Shown here one piece after another: positions 25,627 through 34,809 of a DNA stretch of 64,000 bases; the first letter of the stretch is position 1; each line of letters opens with the position of its first letter. Below the pieces are notes generated by a model. That model was not told the DNA's origin. It did not search any database and saw only the letters and a program-made list of their open reading frames with translations. Made by a program: the position numbers and the translations under genes. The DNA comes from Pseudomonadaceae bacterium (GTDB taxonomy: Bacteria; Pseudomonadota; Gammaproteobacteria; Pseudomonadales; Azotimanducaceae): assembly GCA_024743175.1 (NCBI GenBank), contig JANSXA010000004.1, positions 124,001 through 188,000 of the forward strand, written 5' to 3'.

Positions 25627-26157
25627 ATGGACAATAGAAGATTGTTGTTTGCGTGCACATTAGGTCTGGTTTTGAGCTTGCCAACAGCAGCGTTTGCGGG
25701 TTCTGAAAGTGGTTTCTATCTGGGTGCGGGTCTTGGCCAGACCGATATTGAAATCAGCGATTTTGATGAGAGTGACTCTGCTTACAAAATTTTCGGTGGG
25801 TATAATTTTGGTGTTGTGCCATTGATCGACCTCGCCATTGAAGCTTCATATGTTGATTTTGGTAATCCGGAATCAGGGCCGTCAGGTGTTGACGTAACCG
25901 GGCTGAACGCATTCGGGCTGGCGGGTTTCAAGATGGGGCCCATAGGTCTGTTCGCCAAAGCAGGTATGGTTGCCTGGGATGCAGAGCTTTCTGTCGGTGC
26001 ATTTCGGGAAGATGAAAACGGTACTGATTTTGCCTACGGTGCTGGCGCAAGGTTGCAGATTGGCTCATTTGCTGTTCGAGCAGAATACGAAGTGTATGAA
26101 GTCAGTGATGTCAGAGATCTTGCAATGGCTTCTGCCAGTCTGGTTTACACGTTCTGA
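25627..26157 (+). CDS. Outer membrane beta-barrel protein (OmpA/OmpW-like small porin fold)
   Basis: 176 residues. A signal peptide (about 1-24, LPTAAFA) is followed by an 8-stranded barrel pattern opening with SGFYLGAGLGQTDIE and closing with ASLVYTF, the usual aromatic C-terminus for Bam recognition. DSAYKIFGGYNFG and YGAGARLQIG are further typical strands. No C-terminal peptidoglycan-binding domain. Function unknown beyond being an outer membrane barrel. It overlaps the following hydrolase by one base (TGATG) and is thus probably co-translated with it. Confidence 0.82.
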   Translation: MDNRRLLFACTLGLVLSLPTAAFAGSESGFYLGAGLGQTDIEISDFDESDSAYKIFGGYNFGVVPLIDLAIEASYVDFGNPESGPSGVDVTGLNAFGLAGFKMGPIGLFAKAGMVAWDAELSVGAFREDENGTDFAYGAGARLQIGSFAVRAEYEVYEVSDVRDLAMASASLVYTF

Positions 26158-27287
26158 TGAAACGCGCAGCAATATATATCGGAATAACACTTCTGGTAGT
26201 TGCTGCGCTTCTGGCGTTTATAGCAACGCCGTCAGAGCACGTTCCGTCGGGTGAACAAAGTACTCAGTGGTATGCGCAAGGGCCGCAGGGTGTTATCGAA
26301 ACGGCTGTCGAATTTGTAGACAGCACACGCCCCACCGCAGCGTACAAAGATTATCCAGGTGCACAAAACCGTACAATGGCAGGTCGAATGTGGCAGCCAG
26401 AGTCACCGGCGCCGGCCCCCCTGGTTGTCTACAGTCACGGTTTCATGTCATCTCACAGCGAAGGTGAGTATATTGGCCGGTTCCTGGCTACACATGGCTA
26501 TATTACTGTTGCAGTAGATTTTCCCCTGACCGGCGGAAGTGCGCCGGCAGGACCTCTGGTCACCGATGTTATCAATCAACCCCGGGATGTGTCGTTTGTG
26601 CTTGATCAACTGCTGGCACGAAATCTTGATCAGAACGACGCTTTGTATGGAAGAATTGATCCCCTGCGTATTGCGGCAGTAGGTTTGTCGTTGGGTGGAT
26701 TAACGACCGAGTTGGTCGCATTTCACAGGCAGCTGAGAGACTTGCGTATACGTGTTGCAGCGTCGATAGCTGGCCCGACGGCAAATATGACTCGAGTCTT
26801 TTTTGACAGCAGGGAGCTGCCGTTTCTGATGTTGGCGGGCAGTTCCGATCAGATTGTACCGTATGCTGCAAACGCGCTGCCCATTCTGGAAAAGGCGCCT
26901 GGCGCAACCCTTGTTACCCTGGATGCCGCGAGTCATGCGGGATTTGCGGCTCAAGCCGCTGGTGTCTTTCGATTCGCGAATCACCCTGATGAATGGGTCT
27001 GCCCCAGCCTGGTCAGTAATCTCGAAAATGCTGATGAACAACCGCTGTTGGAGGATGACCCTGAAGCCGGCGTTGTTGCTCAGACTGGTGTATTGCCTTG
27101 TCAAACAGATGAGTTTGTACGCGCCATGCGCCCTGCTGCACAGGTGTCATTCATGCGTCTTGTCATCTTCAGCTTTCTCGAGAGTGAGCTGGCGGCATCT
27201 GACGAGCGTCGCCAGTCCGCAGGACACTTTCTAACTGAGGTCCTTCCGGCTGAAAATCCTCAAGTGAAAGTTGCGGTCTCAACCTGA
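26157..27287 (+). CDS. Exported alpha/beta hydrolase, dienelactone hydrolase/lipase-like
   Basis: 376 residues. The N-terminal hydrophobic segment (ITLLVVAALLAFIATPSEH) is a signal anchor. The alpha/beta hydrolase core has VVYSHGFMSS (oxyanion region), the nucleophile elbow GLSLGGLT near residue 176, and late ASHAGF with the catalytic His. This pattern resembles predicted dienelactone hydrolase or PAF-acetylhydrolase-like lipases. It is co-translated with an outer membrane barrel, so a joint role in acquiring or cleaving an ester substrate at the cell surface is plausible. The substrate is unknown. Confidence 0.82.
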   Translation: MKRAAIYIGITLLVVAALLAFIATPSEHVPSGEQSTQWYAQGPQGVIETAVEFVDSTRPTAAYKDYPGAQNRTMAGRMWQPESPAPAPLVVYSHGFMSSHSEGEYIGRFLATHGYITVAVDFPLTGGSAPAGPLVTDVINQPRDVSFVLDQLLARNLDQNDALYGRIDPLRIAAVGLSLGGLTTELVAFHRQLRDLRIRVAASIAGPTANMTRVFFDSRELPFLMLAGSSDQIVPYAANALPILEKAPGATLVTLDAASHAGFAAQAAGVFRFANHPDEWVCPSLVSNLENADEQPLLEDDPEAGVVAQTGVLPCQTDEFVRAMRPAAQVSFMRLVIFSFLESELAASDERRQSAGHFLTEVLPAENPQVKVAVST

Positions 27288-27581
27288 CATTTGTTCATCA
27301 TGATAAATATCATGACTTCTTATTGGCATCTTCCAGCTGATGCGTTTTATATACATTTAAGTACTGAATTGGATCGAGCAATCGATCCCGCATTGCCGTG
27401 TGCTGAGGGGCCACAAACGATGTGTTTCAGTTGCTGCCGGAGGGGAGAGACGCGGGTAAATTGGAATGCGCTTATCGAACGCGCTCTGGTGGAGCCTGCT
27501 GGTCGTATCTGTCCTCAACTGATGTGGTTTTGCTACATGTAAACGCCAGGACTGATTAGTCGCGGCAAAGGGAGAGGATTT
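27288..27581. promoter_or_regulatory. Leader of the large TonB receptor with two inverted repeats
   Basis: 294 bases without a convincing gene; the 83-codon ORF at 27291 has no ribosome site or family features. Two dyads stand out: CATGAT-AAAT-ATCATG at 27299-27314 and GGATCG-AGCAAT-CGATCC at 27371-27388. Either could be an operator for the receptor gene. No promoter can be fixed by eye. Confidence 0.4.
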
Positions 27582-30500
27582 ATGACGGTTTCACTGCGCG
27601 ATGCGCAAGCCATTGCTATTGTTTTCTGTGTGAGCATATTCAGTCTGTTGGCGATTCAGCCTGTTTACGCCGAGTCAGCGGAAGGTCGGAGAATCGAAGA
27701 GGTGATTGTCACCGCAGAGCGGCGGGAATCCACCGTATCTGACACCGCTATATCAATATCGGCTTTTGATGAGAAATTTCTTGATGATTTCAATATAAGA
27801 AATCAGGAAGACCTGCAGAACTATATCCCAGCCACAACCATACAACCCTACGACGCTGCCATTCGCGGTGTTGGGCGTACCGCCAGGACTCTCGGTGGAG
27901 ATCCCGGTGTGGCTACTTACTTCAACGGTGTTTACTCGGAGGATTTTGGTATCGCCTCTACTGAAGGTGGTTTAAAAGATCTCGAGCGTGTGGAAGTTCT
28001 GCGGGGACCTCAGGGCACTTTGTATGGCCGCAACGCAGTTGGAGGTGCAATCAACTTCGTATCTAAACGTCCCAGTCTGGAGGAATTTGAAGGAGAAGTA
28101 TCAGCTACCTTTGGCAACTACGATACGCGCGAAGTGTTTTATATGTTGTCTGGACCGGTGATTAAAGACAAGCTGGCGTTGCGTTTCACAGGCACCGATC
28201 GTCATCGCGATGGCTATATCGAAGAGACCTCCGGGCAGGGTAAAGACATCAACAATTATGGTGACGAAAACTACACCCTTTCGCTGAATTGGACACCGAC
28301 AGACCGAATATCCATTTATGCCCGGGGCAATGAACGCAGCTATCGACGACGTTTCAACGGTGGTGCCGGCACGATGCCAATTATTGTTGCCGAAAACGGC
28401 ATGCAGAGCAGGGATACCACCAGCCTGACGTTCGGTAAGCGAGTGATCGACAGAACTCAGACCACAAATGCCTGGCAGTCTGACTTTTTTGATCCGACGA
28501 TGGAGGTTTTTTCTTTCACTAATCCGGTAACGGGCGCAATGGTGGAAGCTCAGAATGTGCGGGCCGGTGTGGATATCCGCTCTTCTCTAACCGCAGTCGC
28601 GGGAACAAATCCCGATGGTTCCATTATTTACGGTAAGTCAGATCCAACTGCTTCTTCGACCTCTCCCAACTATGCGCTTGGCCTGCCGCAGAATCGTGTG
28701 CACGTTGCCGACCGGGATGATCTGAAGAAAAGTGATCTGAAGATAGACAGCAACGGCCAGTACGATGAGTTCTTTGATCAGCAGGCACTGCAGTTCAACT
28801 TTATTTACTCAGCAGATAACTGGGAACTTAAGTACTTAGCCGGTTACACAGACTTTTTCTATGATCGTAATACGGATGAAGACAAAACAGGCAACTTACG
28901 CTTGGGCAGTTCAGACTTTTATGTTTTGCAGGAGAATGAAAACTGGCAGCACGAACTGCAGCTGACATTCGATACAGAAAATCTCTCAGTCACAACTGGA
29001 TTGTTTGTTTACGACTCCACCATCAATCAGCGCCTAGATCTGTATGACCCGATTGATACTCAGGGTCGTTATCAGGCTGACGCAGATTACTCTGGTCTCA
29101 CCGGCGGGATTGATGAGTTTGGCGCCGTGTTAGCGCTGCTGGGTGGACAGGCGACCCCGCTGCTGGACATCTACGATGCGCAGGAGGCATTTGAAGCGGG
29201 CACGCCGCTTGCTGCTAACGGCAGCGTTACGCTTTTTGCCCCCTGGTTTGGAGACACCGGCACTGGTTTGCGAGGGGCGCGAAACGATGGTGAAAGCACT
29301 CCGGGCACTTTCTTCGCCTGGGATAACGATATCGATACCCGAGCCTACGCAGCGTACGCTCAAGCCGAGTACGATTTTTCTGAGAAGTGGGCAATCACTC
29401 TGGGTGTGCGCTACGCACGCGACGAAAAAGAAGCGAAAGAACGCCTGATTGGTATTCAGGAGTCTTTAGGCTTAACAGCATTTGCCCTGTTTGATGCCGG
29501 CAGTTTGTTTGCGGGTGCGCCTGCTTTCAGTGGCGGTGCTCAGGACTACATTGATAATAATCCCGACGGCTTTGCCGCCTGTGGTTCCGGCGCCAACCTT
29601 TTGTGCTTGTACAACGCTGTGAGTGGTGCGATCGATCCGACAGGTGCTACAACCAACGGGGGTATCCAGATCGGTGATCAAGGCACCAACCCGGGTGAAA
29701 CAGCCGTTCGGTTCTCAGGTGTGCCGATTGCATTCAACATCTATCGACCTTTGGAGAACGACTGGGATGTCTGGACCTGGCGCGCGAATCTGGATTATGA
29801 GCCTAACCCCGACACTCTGCTGTACTTTTCTGTGACGACAGGCTGGCGTTCAGGCGGCTATAACCTGGGTTTCTTTTCAACAGCGACTCCGGAATACGAT
29901 GAAGAAAATATCATTGCCTACGAGTTGGGATACAAAGGCACGTTGTTAGACGGGCGCCTGCAGCTGAACACGTCAGTGTTCATGTATCAGTATGACGATA
30001 TTCATACCATTATCTCCCAGTCGGGCGGGTTGCTGGGTGTCAGCACCAACGTCGTTAACGCGCCGGAAGCGCGTACCTTTGGCTGGGAGGGTGATGTGCT
30101 GTTCCTGTTAGGGGACCGGTTTACCATCGGCGGCAACTGGAGTTACACAAACGCAGAGTTCAGTGAAGATTTTGAAGTTATTGACGTGAACAACCCCGAT
30201 ATCCCAGGCTCAATTTTCACCGCCGCAGAACAGAGCGTCAGTGGTTTTGATGGCAGCAGCCTGCCAAAAATTCCTGAGTGGAAATTTACGCTCTGGGGTA
30301 ACTATTCAATTCCGCTGGGCGACTCCGGCAACCTGGATTTCTTTTCCACCGTGGGCTACACGGACGACTTTTTCTTTGCCGCGCCCTTTGAGCGCGAACT
30401 GGATCGAGCGCCTAGCTTTACGCGCTGGGATGCGCGAGCAGTCTGGACCAGTGCTGCGGGTAACTGGGAAGTCTCCGCCTTTGTTAACAATATAACGGGG

Positions 30501-30626
30501 GAACTGGGGGTTCGTTCTCTGGAGAATGAAGGTGGTGAAGAGTGGAACTTCCTGCGTACTGCTACCACAACCGACCCACGTGTCTACGGGGTGGGTTTAC
30601 GTTATAGCTTCGGGCGACAAGGTTAA
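27582..30626 (+). CDS. Large TonB-dependent receptor, siderophore/complex-substrate type
   Basis: 1014 residues. A signal peptide is followed by the TonB box-like IEEVIVTAERRES (about 37-49) and a plug domain (to about 170) with VEVLRGPQGTLYGRNAVGGAINFVS in two conserved blocks. The barrel runs to the C-terminus YSFGRQG, with an inner aromatic strand VYGVGLRYSFG. This is the iron-complex/outer-membrane-receptor subgroup common in marine Proteobacteria and Sphingomonads, with long extracellular loops. No SusD or cognate ABC transporter lies nearby, so the substrate is unknown. The start ATG 27582 is preceded by GGGAGAGG, a strong ribosome site. Confidence 0.92.
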   Translation: MTVSLRDAQAIAIVFCVSIFSLLAIQPVYAESAEGRRIEEVIVTAERRESTVSDTAISISAFDEKFLDDFNIRNQEDLQNYIPATTIQPYDAAIRGVGRTARTLGGDPGVATYFNGVYSEDFGIASTEGGLKDLERVEVLRGPQGTLYGRNAVGGAINFVSKRPSLEEFEGEVSATFGNYDTREVFYMLSGPVIKDKLALRFTGTDRHRDGYIEETSGQGKDINNYGDENYTLSLNWTPTDRISIYARGNERSYRRRFNGGAGTMPIIVAENGMQSRDTTSLTFGKRVIDRTQTTNAWQSDFFDPTMEVFSFTNPVTGAMVEAQNVRAGVDIRSSLTAVAGTNPDGSIIYGKSDPTASSTSPNYALGLPQNRVHVADRDDLKKSDLKIDSNGQYDEFFDQQALQFNFIYSADNWELKYLAGYTDFFYDRNTDEDKTGNLRLGSSDFYVLQENENWQHELQLTFDTENLSVTTGLFVYDSTINQRLDLYDPIDTQGRYQADADYSGLTGGIDEFGAVLALLGGQATPLLDIYDAQEAFEAGTPLAANGSVTLFAPWFGDTGTGLRGARNDGESTPGTFFAWDNDIDTRAYAAYAQAEYDFSEKWAITLGVRYARDEKEAKERLIGIQESLGLTAFALFDAGSLFAGAPAFSGGAQDYIDNNPDGFAACGSGANLLCLYNAVSGAIDPTGATTNGGIQIGDQGTNPGETAVRFSGVPIAFNIYRPLENDWDVWTWRANLDYEPNPDTLLYFSVTTGWRSGGYNLGFFSTATPEYDEENIIAYELGYKGTLLDGRLQLNTSVFMYQYDDIHTIISQSGGLLGVSTNVVNAPEARTFGWEGDVLFLLGDRFTIGGNWSYTNAEFSEDFEVIDVNNPDIPGSIFTAAEQSVSGFDGSSLPKIPEWKFTLWGNYSIPLGDSGNLDFFSTVGYTDDFFFAAPFERELDRAPSFTRWDARAVWTSAAGNWEVSAFVNNITGELGVRSLENEGGEEWNFLRTATTTDPRVYGVGLRYSFGRQG

Positions 30627-30633
30627 GTGAGGG

Positions 30634-30660
30634 TGCTACCGGTCATCCTGACCGGTAGCA
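30634..30660. terminator. Bidirectional terminator between TonB receptor and MipA gene
   Basis: TGCTACCGGTCA and TGACCGGTAGCA form a perfect 12-bp stem with a 3-nt loop between two convergent genes. T tracts are weak, but symmetry and location fit a shared terminator. Confidence 0.75.
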
Positions 30661-30681
30661 TTCGGGGCAGCAGACAGCCTT

Positions 30682-31782
30682 TCAGAAAATATAGGTGATT
30701 GCGGCAAAGCCTTTGATGACGTGATCATCATCCACAATGGGGCTGTCGGTGATCTTGTCAGGCAGAAACTCCGCTGAAATATTCAGAACGATACGCCAGG
30801 CTTCTGTCAGTTCGATGAACGATCCGAACCCAGCCTCGTAGCTGACCGAGCTACCGGTATTGTATGCAGGGCGGTTAAGAGTGGCAGAACGCGCTGAAAC
30901 ACCAAAATCGTAGTTGGTTAACTCCTCACTCAGCCAGTTAACCTGCAGTTGTGGAACAAGACGTAACCATCCCGCTTGAACACCTTTGGACAGGCGCGCT
31001 GAGGCGCTTGCCCCGCCTATCTTGTCGAGCACATCGTGCTCATAGTTCATGGCCAGATTTACGCCACCTGGGAGTTCGTAGCGAAAGCCTAATCCTGCCA
31101 TCAAGGTGCTGTCGCGATCACCCATGCCGGCAAGGGCAGGGCTGTCGTCTTCTTCATAAACGCCAATGCGATAGGATGCTGACGCGGCCAGCCGCCAGCG
31201 ACCTGTGCCAGCTAAGCCATACTGAACGTTTGGACCAAGCCATTGCAGACGTTCACCATTATAGGTAATGGCTGGAATAGGATTCAGTACTGTCGAGTCA
31301 GAGCCAACGTAAGGGCTGCTTCGACCAATAGCGCCTATACCAACGCCAAGACGCCCGCGTTTGCCAAGTACTTTGTAGATCTCGATATCAATGGCTGTTG
31401 TTTCGTTCTCAGCAAGGTTAAAGCTGGCTCGTTCGAAGGTTGGCGGTCCCTTCGGTCGGTAGTTGTTTGAAATTCCGAGCGCTTCCCTGGGAATGCCGAT
31501 AAAGTTTTTGTCGATGAGGCCATTATCGTTTTCGTCCACGTAGACCAGCACAGCCACCTCTCCTGCTGGAATATTCTCAATAACGTAGCCGGCCTTCTGA
31601 CGAACATCTGTACGCAATTCTTTTACCGGGTCGCGAAAATCGCCGAATGCGCTGGGTGAATTGTAAACCTGAAAGACAAGCGTGCCGCTGACTGGCGCGC
31701 CGTTCACGTTGACTGAAAGAGTCGTGGAGTGGGCCAGCGAGTGCCAGAATAAAAGGCAAGCGGCACTAACAATTCGCATCAT
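30682..31782 (-). CDS. DUF2141 domain fused to MipA/OmpV-family outer membrane barrel
   Basis: About 366 residues. A signal peptide (CLLFWHSLAHS) precedes residues about 22-125, which match the small exported DUF2141 fold: GTLVFQVYNSPSAFG, IPAGEVAVLVYVDENDNGLIDKNFIGIPREALGISNN. After this comes a MipA/OmpV-type barrel (about 135-366: GAIGRSSPYVGSD, final GFAAITYIF). The two families normally occur as separate genes. The calcium-loop-like DENDNGLID is preserved. ATG 31782 (or 31779) is used because the ORF-track start at 31839 would overlap the upstream cytochrome gene. Probably an outer membrane protein; substrate unknown. Confidence 0.8.
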   Translation of the reverse strand: MMRIVSAACLLFWHSLAHSTTLSVNVNGAPVSGTLVFQVYNSPSAFGDFRDPVKELRTDVRQKAGYVIENIPAGEVAVLVYVDENDNGLIDKNFIGIPREALGISNNYRPKGPPTFERASFNLAENETTAIDIEIYKVLGKRGRLGVGIGAIGRSSPYVGSDSTVLNPIPAITYNGERLQWLGPNVQYGLAGTGRWRLAASASYRIGVYEEDDSPALAGMGDRDSTLMAGLGFRYELPGGVNLAMNYEHDVLDKIGGASASARLSKGVQAGWLRLVPQLQVNWLSEELTNYDFGVSARSATLNRPAYNTGSSVSYEAGFGSFIELTEAWRIVLNISAEFLPDKITDSPIVDDDHVIKGFAAITYIF

Positions 31783-31810
31783 GGTGAATTCAGAAAAATT
31801 ATATAGCCAC

Positions 31811-32233
31811 TTACTGCTGCATAGTTTCCAGGTGGTCAACTAACGCGGTGATTCTAGCCCGAGTTTGTTGAACCGGGTCCCGTTTGTCGTTGTCTGCATG
31901 ACTGAACTTCCAGCCCCAGACCGGCATTTCACTCGATCCGTGTACTGCACTGATGTCCCGGCCGTCAATCTGCCGCATAACTTCCATACGTGGGAACACG
32001 CCGTTATTCATCGCGCTCAGGGTGCGCAGATCTGATGGGGGACTGCTCAGATGTGGAAGCATAGGACCATTGCCCGCACCACTCTGACCGTGGCACGACG
32101 CGCAATTTTCTCGATACAGCCTGGCGCCATCAAAGCTGGGATTAGGATCACCTGCTTGAGGCGCAAGGCATCCGGTTAGTCCGATAAGTAGTGCAACTGA
32201 CAAAACCCAGGCTGTGGTGATGCGTTTTTTCAT
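31811..32233 (-). CDS. c-type cytochrome lipoprotein
   Basis: 140 residues with lipoprotein signal (LIGLTGCLAP) and a single heme-binding motif CASCH near residue 43, followed by GQSGAGNGP. The axial Met is likely in the later SEMPVWGW. This arrangement is a monoheme class I cytochrome c anchored to a membrane. No oxidase gene is adjacent; the electron partner is unknown. Upstream of the DUF2141-MipA gene on the same strand. Confidence 0.88.
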   Translation of the reverse strand: MKKRITTAWVLSVALLIGLTGCLAPQAGDPNPSFDGARLYRENCASCHGQSGAGNGPMLPHLSSPPSDLRTLSAMNNGVFPRMEVMRQIDGRDISAVHGSSEMPVWGWKFSHADNDKRDPVQQTRARITALVDHLETMQQ

Positions 32234-32253
32234 GGTGACTTCCTCAGTAGTTA

Positions 32254-32802
32254 TCAGGCACGTTGGTCGAGCAGTTTTTCGATACGCTCGAGCGTGGCCA
32301 GTATTTGAAGTTGCGTCTGGTCTTCAGCAGTCGCTGCGAGAGGTGTGTCTGTATGCACCGTTTTGCGTAACCTGTCCCGCTGTTGCAGCACCTGGTCTCT
32401 GAATGATTCTGCGTTGACGATACCTAACAGTTTAACCAACGGGCCTGTAGAGGATTGCCCCGCGGTTTCAACCGAAAGCTGCTTAATGCCGAGGTAGCGC
32501 ATGAGAGGTCCTTCAACGATACCCAGGTCGGTAATCTGTTCCAGCGGTACGTTTTTCTCGGTTTTCACCAGTACACCCTTGCGCACCTTGAGAAATTTTT
32601 CAGTCATTTCGCAGGAAAGTGCGTTGTAGTGCTTGTTAATCAGCCAGACAACGAAGGGTATCAGCAGGATACCAAACAGTGTTATGAAAAGAACAAAGAG
32701 AAGCTGCAGCAGCATATAGGTTTTGATTTTTGGATCGAAACTGCCGCTGAGGAGTATCGGGTCTGCAGATGAAGGCCCCGCATTCTGTTTGCTGTCTTGC
32801 AT
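32254..32802 (-). CDS. Membrane PH-domain (bPH2, YdbS-like) protein
   Basis: 182 residues with two close transmembrane helices (LLQLLFVLFITLFGILLIPFVVWLI) followed by a bacterial PH domain. The domain has the characteristic VLVKTEKNVPLEQITDLGIVEGPLMRYLGI and VETAGQSSTG. The C-terminal tail (about 150-182) is a coiled-coil-like helix (LQILATLERIEKLL). Proteins of this family sit in the inner membrane with unknown ligand. ATG 32802. Part of a minus-strand group with small envelope genes, spacing 41 bp. Confidence 0.85.
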   Translation of the reverse strand: MQDSKQNAGPSSADPILLSGSFDPKIKTYMLLQLLFVLFITLFGILLIPFVVWLINKHYNALSCEMTEKFLKVRKGVLVKTEKNVPLEQITDLGIVEGPLMRYLGIKQLSVETAGQSSTGPLVKLLGIVNAESFRDQVLQQRDRLRKTVHTDTPLAATAEDQTQLQILATLERIEKLLDQRA

Positions 32803-32843
32803 AGCGCGATAGTAGTGAATAAGAAAGGGCTTGGCCAGAATCC

Positions 32844-33311
32844 TCAGGGTCGGTCCAATCGAAAAACGGCAATAGATCCTTGCGCCTCTTCTATGGACGG
32901 AAAGCCCTCTACTATCTCCGGATAGTCGGGACGGTATTTATCGACATACGCGGTAAGTACAGGCTCCCAACCTTCGCTCAGCGGGGTTGCGTAAAGGGCA
33001 TAGGTACTGTCGCCCAGGCGCATCTCCACAGGGCTTCCCTGGCCGATCATTTTCACCCAGCCGCTGTCTGAGGCACCTACAACATGCAACTCACCGCCGT
33101 GTTGAATAACCCAGATGATCACAACCCGCGGCAGAGTGCCTGGTATGCGGAGTTTGATCTCGTCGGTGTCAGCCGTGTTCATCCATTGTGCTGGTGCGGG
33201 TACCTGCTTTCCGCCGATAAAAAAACCTGGCAGAGGTCCAACCGGGGCCACTATCACCAGGATAGCGGCTATCAAGACTACAACGATCAGGACGTATTTA
33301 ACGATTTTCAT
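32844..33311 (-). CDS. Membrane-anchored protein of unknown function
   Basis: 155 residues beginning with a strong transmembrane anchor (YVLIVVVLIAAILVIVAPVGPLPGFFIGG). The remainder (about 35-155) has beta-rich blocks (RVVIIWVIQHGGELHVVGASDSGW, STYALYATPL) that loosely resemble split-barrel flavin-binding proteins of the nitroreductase/F420 type. I cannot assign it. ATG 33311 follows GAGGATCACATC, a good ribosome site. Upstream of the PH-domain gene and probably co-transcribed with it. Confidence 0.65.
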   Translation of the reverse strand: MKIVKYVLIVVVLIAAILVIVAPVGPLPGFFIGGKQVPAPAQWMNTADTDEIKLRIPGTLPRVVIIWVIQHGGELHVVGASDSGWVKMIGQGSPVEMRLGDSTYALYATPLSEGWEPVLTAYVDKYRPDYPEIVEGFPSIEEAQGSIAVFRLDRP

Positions 33312-33341
33312 GATGTGATCCTCATTTCATGGGTATGTTTT

Positions 33342-34100
33342 TCAGGCTTCAGCCTGTTGCAGCTCACTTCGGCGTCGGCGTGCCTTGCGAGCCAGTATAT
33401 TCAGAAATTCCACGAGCACCGAAAATGCCATCGCAGCGTAAATGTAACCTTTTGGAAGGTGCGCGCCGAACCCCTCAGCAATCAGGGTGGTACCAATCAG
33501 GAGCAGAAACCCAAGGGCTAACATCACAACGGTAGGGTTCTGCTGGATGAATTTTGACAGGGGGTCTGCAGCCAGAAACATTGTCCCCACAGCTATAACC
33601 ACTGCGATAACCATTATCGTGATGTGATCTGTCATACCCACGGCAGTGATAATACTGTCGATCGAAAAAACTACATCCAACAGCAGTATCTGGACAACCA
33701 CCGCCATAAAGCTCGACGCGGCAACCGCGGGGTTGAGCCTGTCTGGTCCTGGGTCCGGGTCAACGTTGTGATGGATCTCTGTTGTTGCTTTCCAAACAAG
33801 GAACAGCCCGCCAGCGATTAAAATGATATCCCGCCAGGAGAACGGGTTTCCAAAGATCTCGAAAACAGGGTCAGTCAACTTCACAATAATTGCAATTGTG
33901 CCGAGTAGAGCGAGTCTCAGCACAAGGGCTGCGGCTATACCTACTCTTCTTGCCTGGGAACGCTGATGTTCAGGAAGTTTATTGGAAATGATCGATATAA
34001 ATACCAGGTTATCGATACCCAGCACTACTTCCATCAGCGTTAAAGATGCCAAAGCGATCCAGACGGTTGGATCTGAAGCCAGCGCAATAAAATATTCCAA
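33342..34100 (-). CDS. TerC family integral membrane protein
   Basis: 252 residues with seven or so membrane helices and the TerC signatures [18 protein letters not shown] and [18 protein letters not shown], including the paired Asp residues thought to bind metal. TerC-family proteins export manganese or help load metals onto exported enzymes. The start must be the TTG at 34100 because no ATG precedes the conserved region, and the ribosome site is weak. I looked for a yybP-ykoY manganese riboswitch in the 104-bp leader and saw none. Divergent from the mechanosensitive channel gene. Confidence 0.88.
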   Translation of the reverse strand: MEYFIALASDPTVWIALASLTLMEVVLGIDNLVFISIISNKLPEHQRSQARRVGIAAALVLRLALLGTIAIIVKLTDPVFEIFGNPFSWRDIILIAGGLFLVWKATTEIHHNVDPDPGPDRLNPAVAASSFMAVVVQILLLDVVFSIDSIITAVGMTDHITIMVIAVVIAVGTMFLAADPLSKFIQQNPTVVMLALGFLLLIGTTLIAEGFGAHLPKGYIYAAMAFSVLVEFLNILARKARRRRSELQQAEA

Positions 34101-34204
34101 ATTGTTGGCCGGGGAACCTGGATTCCTCAGCGTTCCTCACTCTGCTGTTGTCAGCTTTAGAGTAGACACGATACATTGCGTAATAACTAGAGAGGTTTTT
34201 ATCT

Positions 34205-34792
34205 ATGGAATCAATTTGGCCAGCGATCGGCAGTTGGCTTTTGGCTAATGGCGTGCAGCTTGCGACTACGGCTGCTGTGATTATTGCCTACGTGTTGCTT
34301 GATCGATTCGGGGCACCAAGACTTGCCGCCGGAGCAGATCGAAGTGACTTCAAACCCGATACGGGCGTGAAAGCGATACGCGTTGCGCGGTTTTTAACCG
34401 GACTTGTCGGTTTTCTGCTGCTGATTGTTGTCTGGGGAGTCGATTTAACTTCCATGCTGGTGTTCTCTGTGACCTCAATTACATTTTTGGGCGTGGCGTT
34501 GTTTGCGAGCTGGTCGATGCTGTCGAATGTCACGGCGTACTTCATTTTGCTTTTGCAGCCGTCGTTCAAGCATGGGAACTTTATTCGAGTAGTTAACGCA
34601 GATAATTACATAGAGGGCTATATTGCTGAGCTGAACTTTTTTAACACAAAGTTGATGACACAAGACAAGGAAACGCTGATCTATCCTAACAACTTGTTAT
34701 TGGCGACGCCTGTGTTGGTAAATCCGCAAGGGCGTCTGGCAGGTATGGGTAAATTAGTTGCGCCGCCGCCTCCTGACACAAAACAGATCTGA
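34205..34792 (+). CDS. Small mechanosensitive ion channel of the MscS family
   Basis: 195 residues: three hydrophobic segments, then the pore-proximal and beta domain of MscS. The stretch VTSITFLGVALFASWSMLSNVTAYFILLLQPSFKHGNFIRV holds the conserved region seen as LGVALFA and FKHGNFI, followed by GYIAELNFFNTKLMTQD. It ends shortly after the beta domain, lacking the large C-terminal cage. Such short channels release solutes at hypo-osmotic shock. ATG 34205 is preceded by AGAGAGG at a good distance. It is 17 bp upstream of the carbonic anhydrase gene and probably shares its transcript. Confidence 0.85.
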   Translation: MESIWPAIGSWLLANGVQLATTAAVIIAYVLLDRFGAPRLAAGADRSDFKPDTGVKAIRVARFLTGLVGFLLLIVVWGVDLTSMLVFSVTSITFLGVALFASWSMLSNVTAYFILLLQPSFKHGNFIRVVNADNYIEGYIAELNFFNTKLMTQDKETLIYPNNLLLATPVLVNPQGRLAGMGKLVAPPPPDTKQI

Positions 34793-34809
34793 CAACTGAG
34801 GATGTTGAT

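Noticed and set aside
27291-27542. 83-codon ORF before the large TonB receptor
   Set aside because: No ribosome site or signal/family features, and it contains the two dyads.
34101-34204. Possible manganese riboswitch before terC
   Set aside because: The leader is only about 100 bp and shows no yybP-ykoY-like conserved core on inspection.
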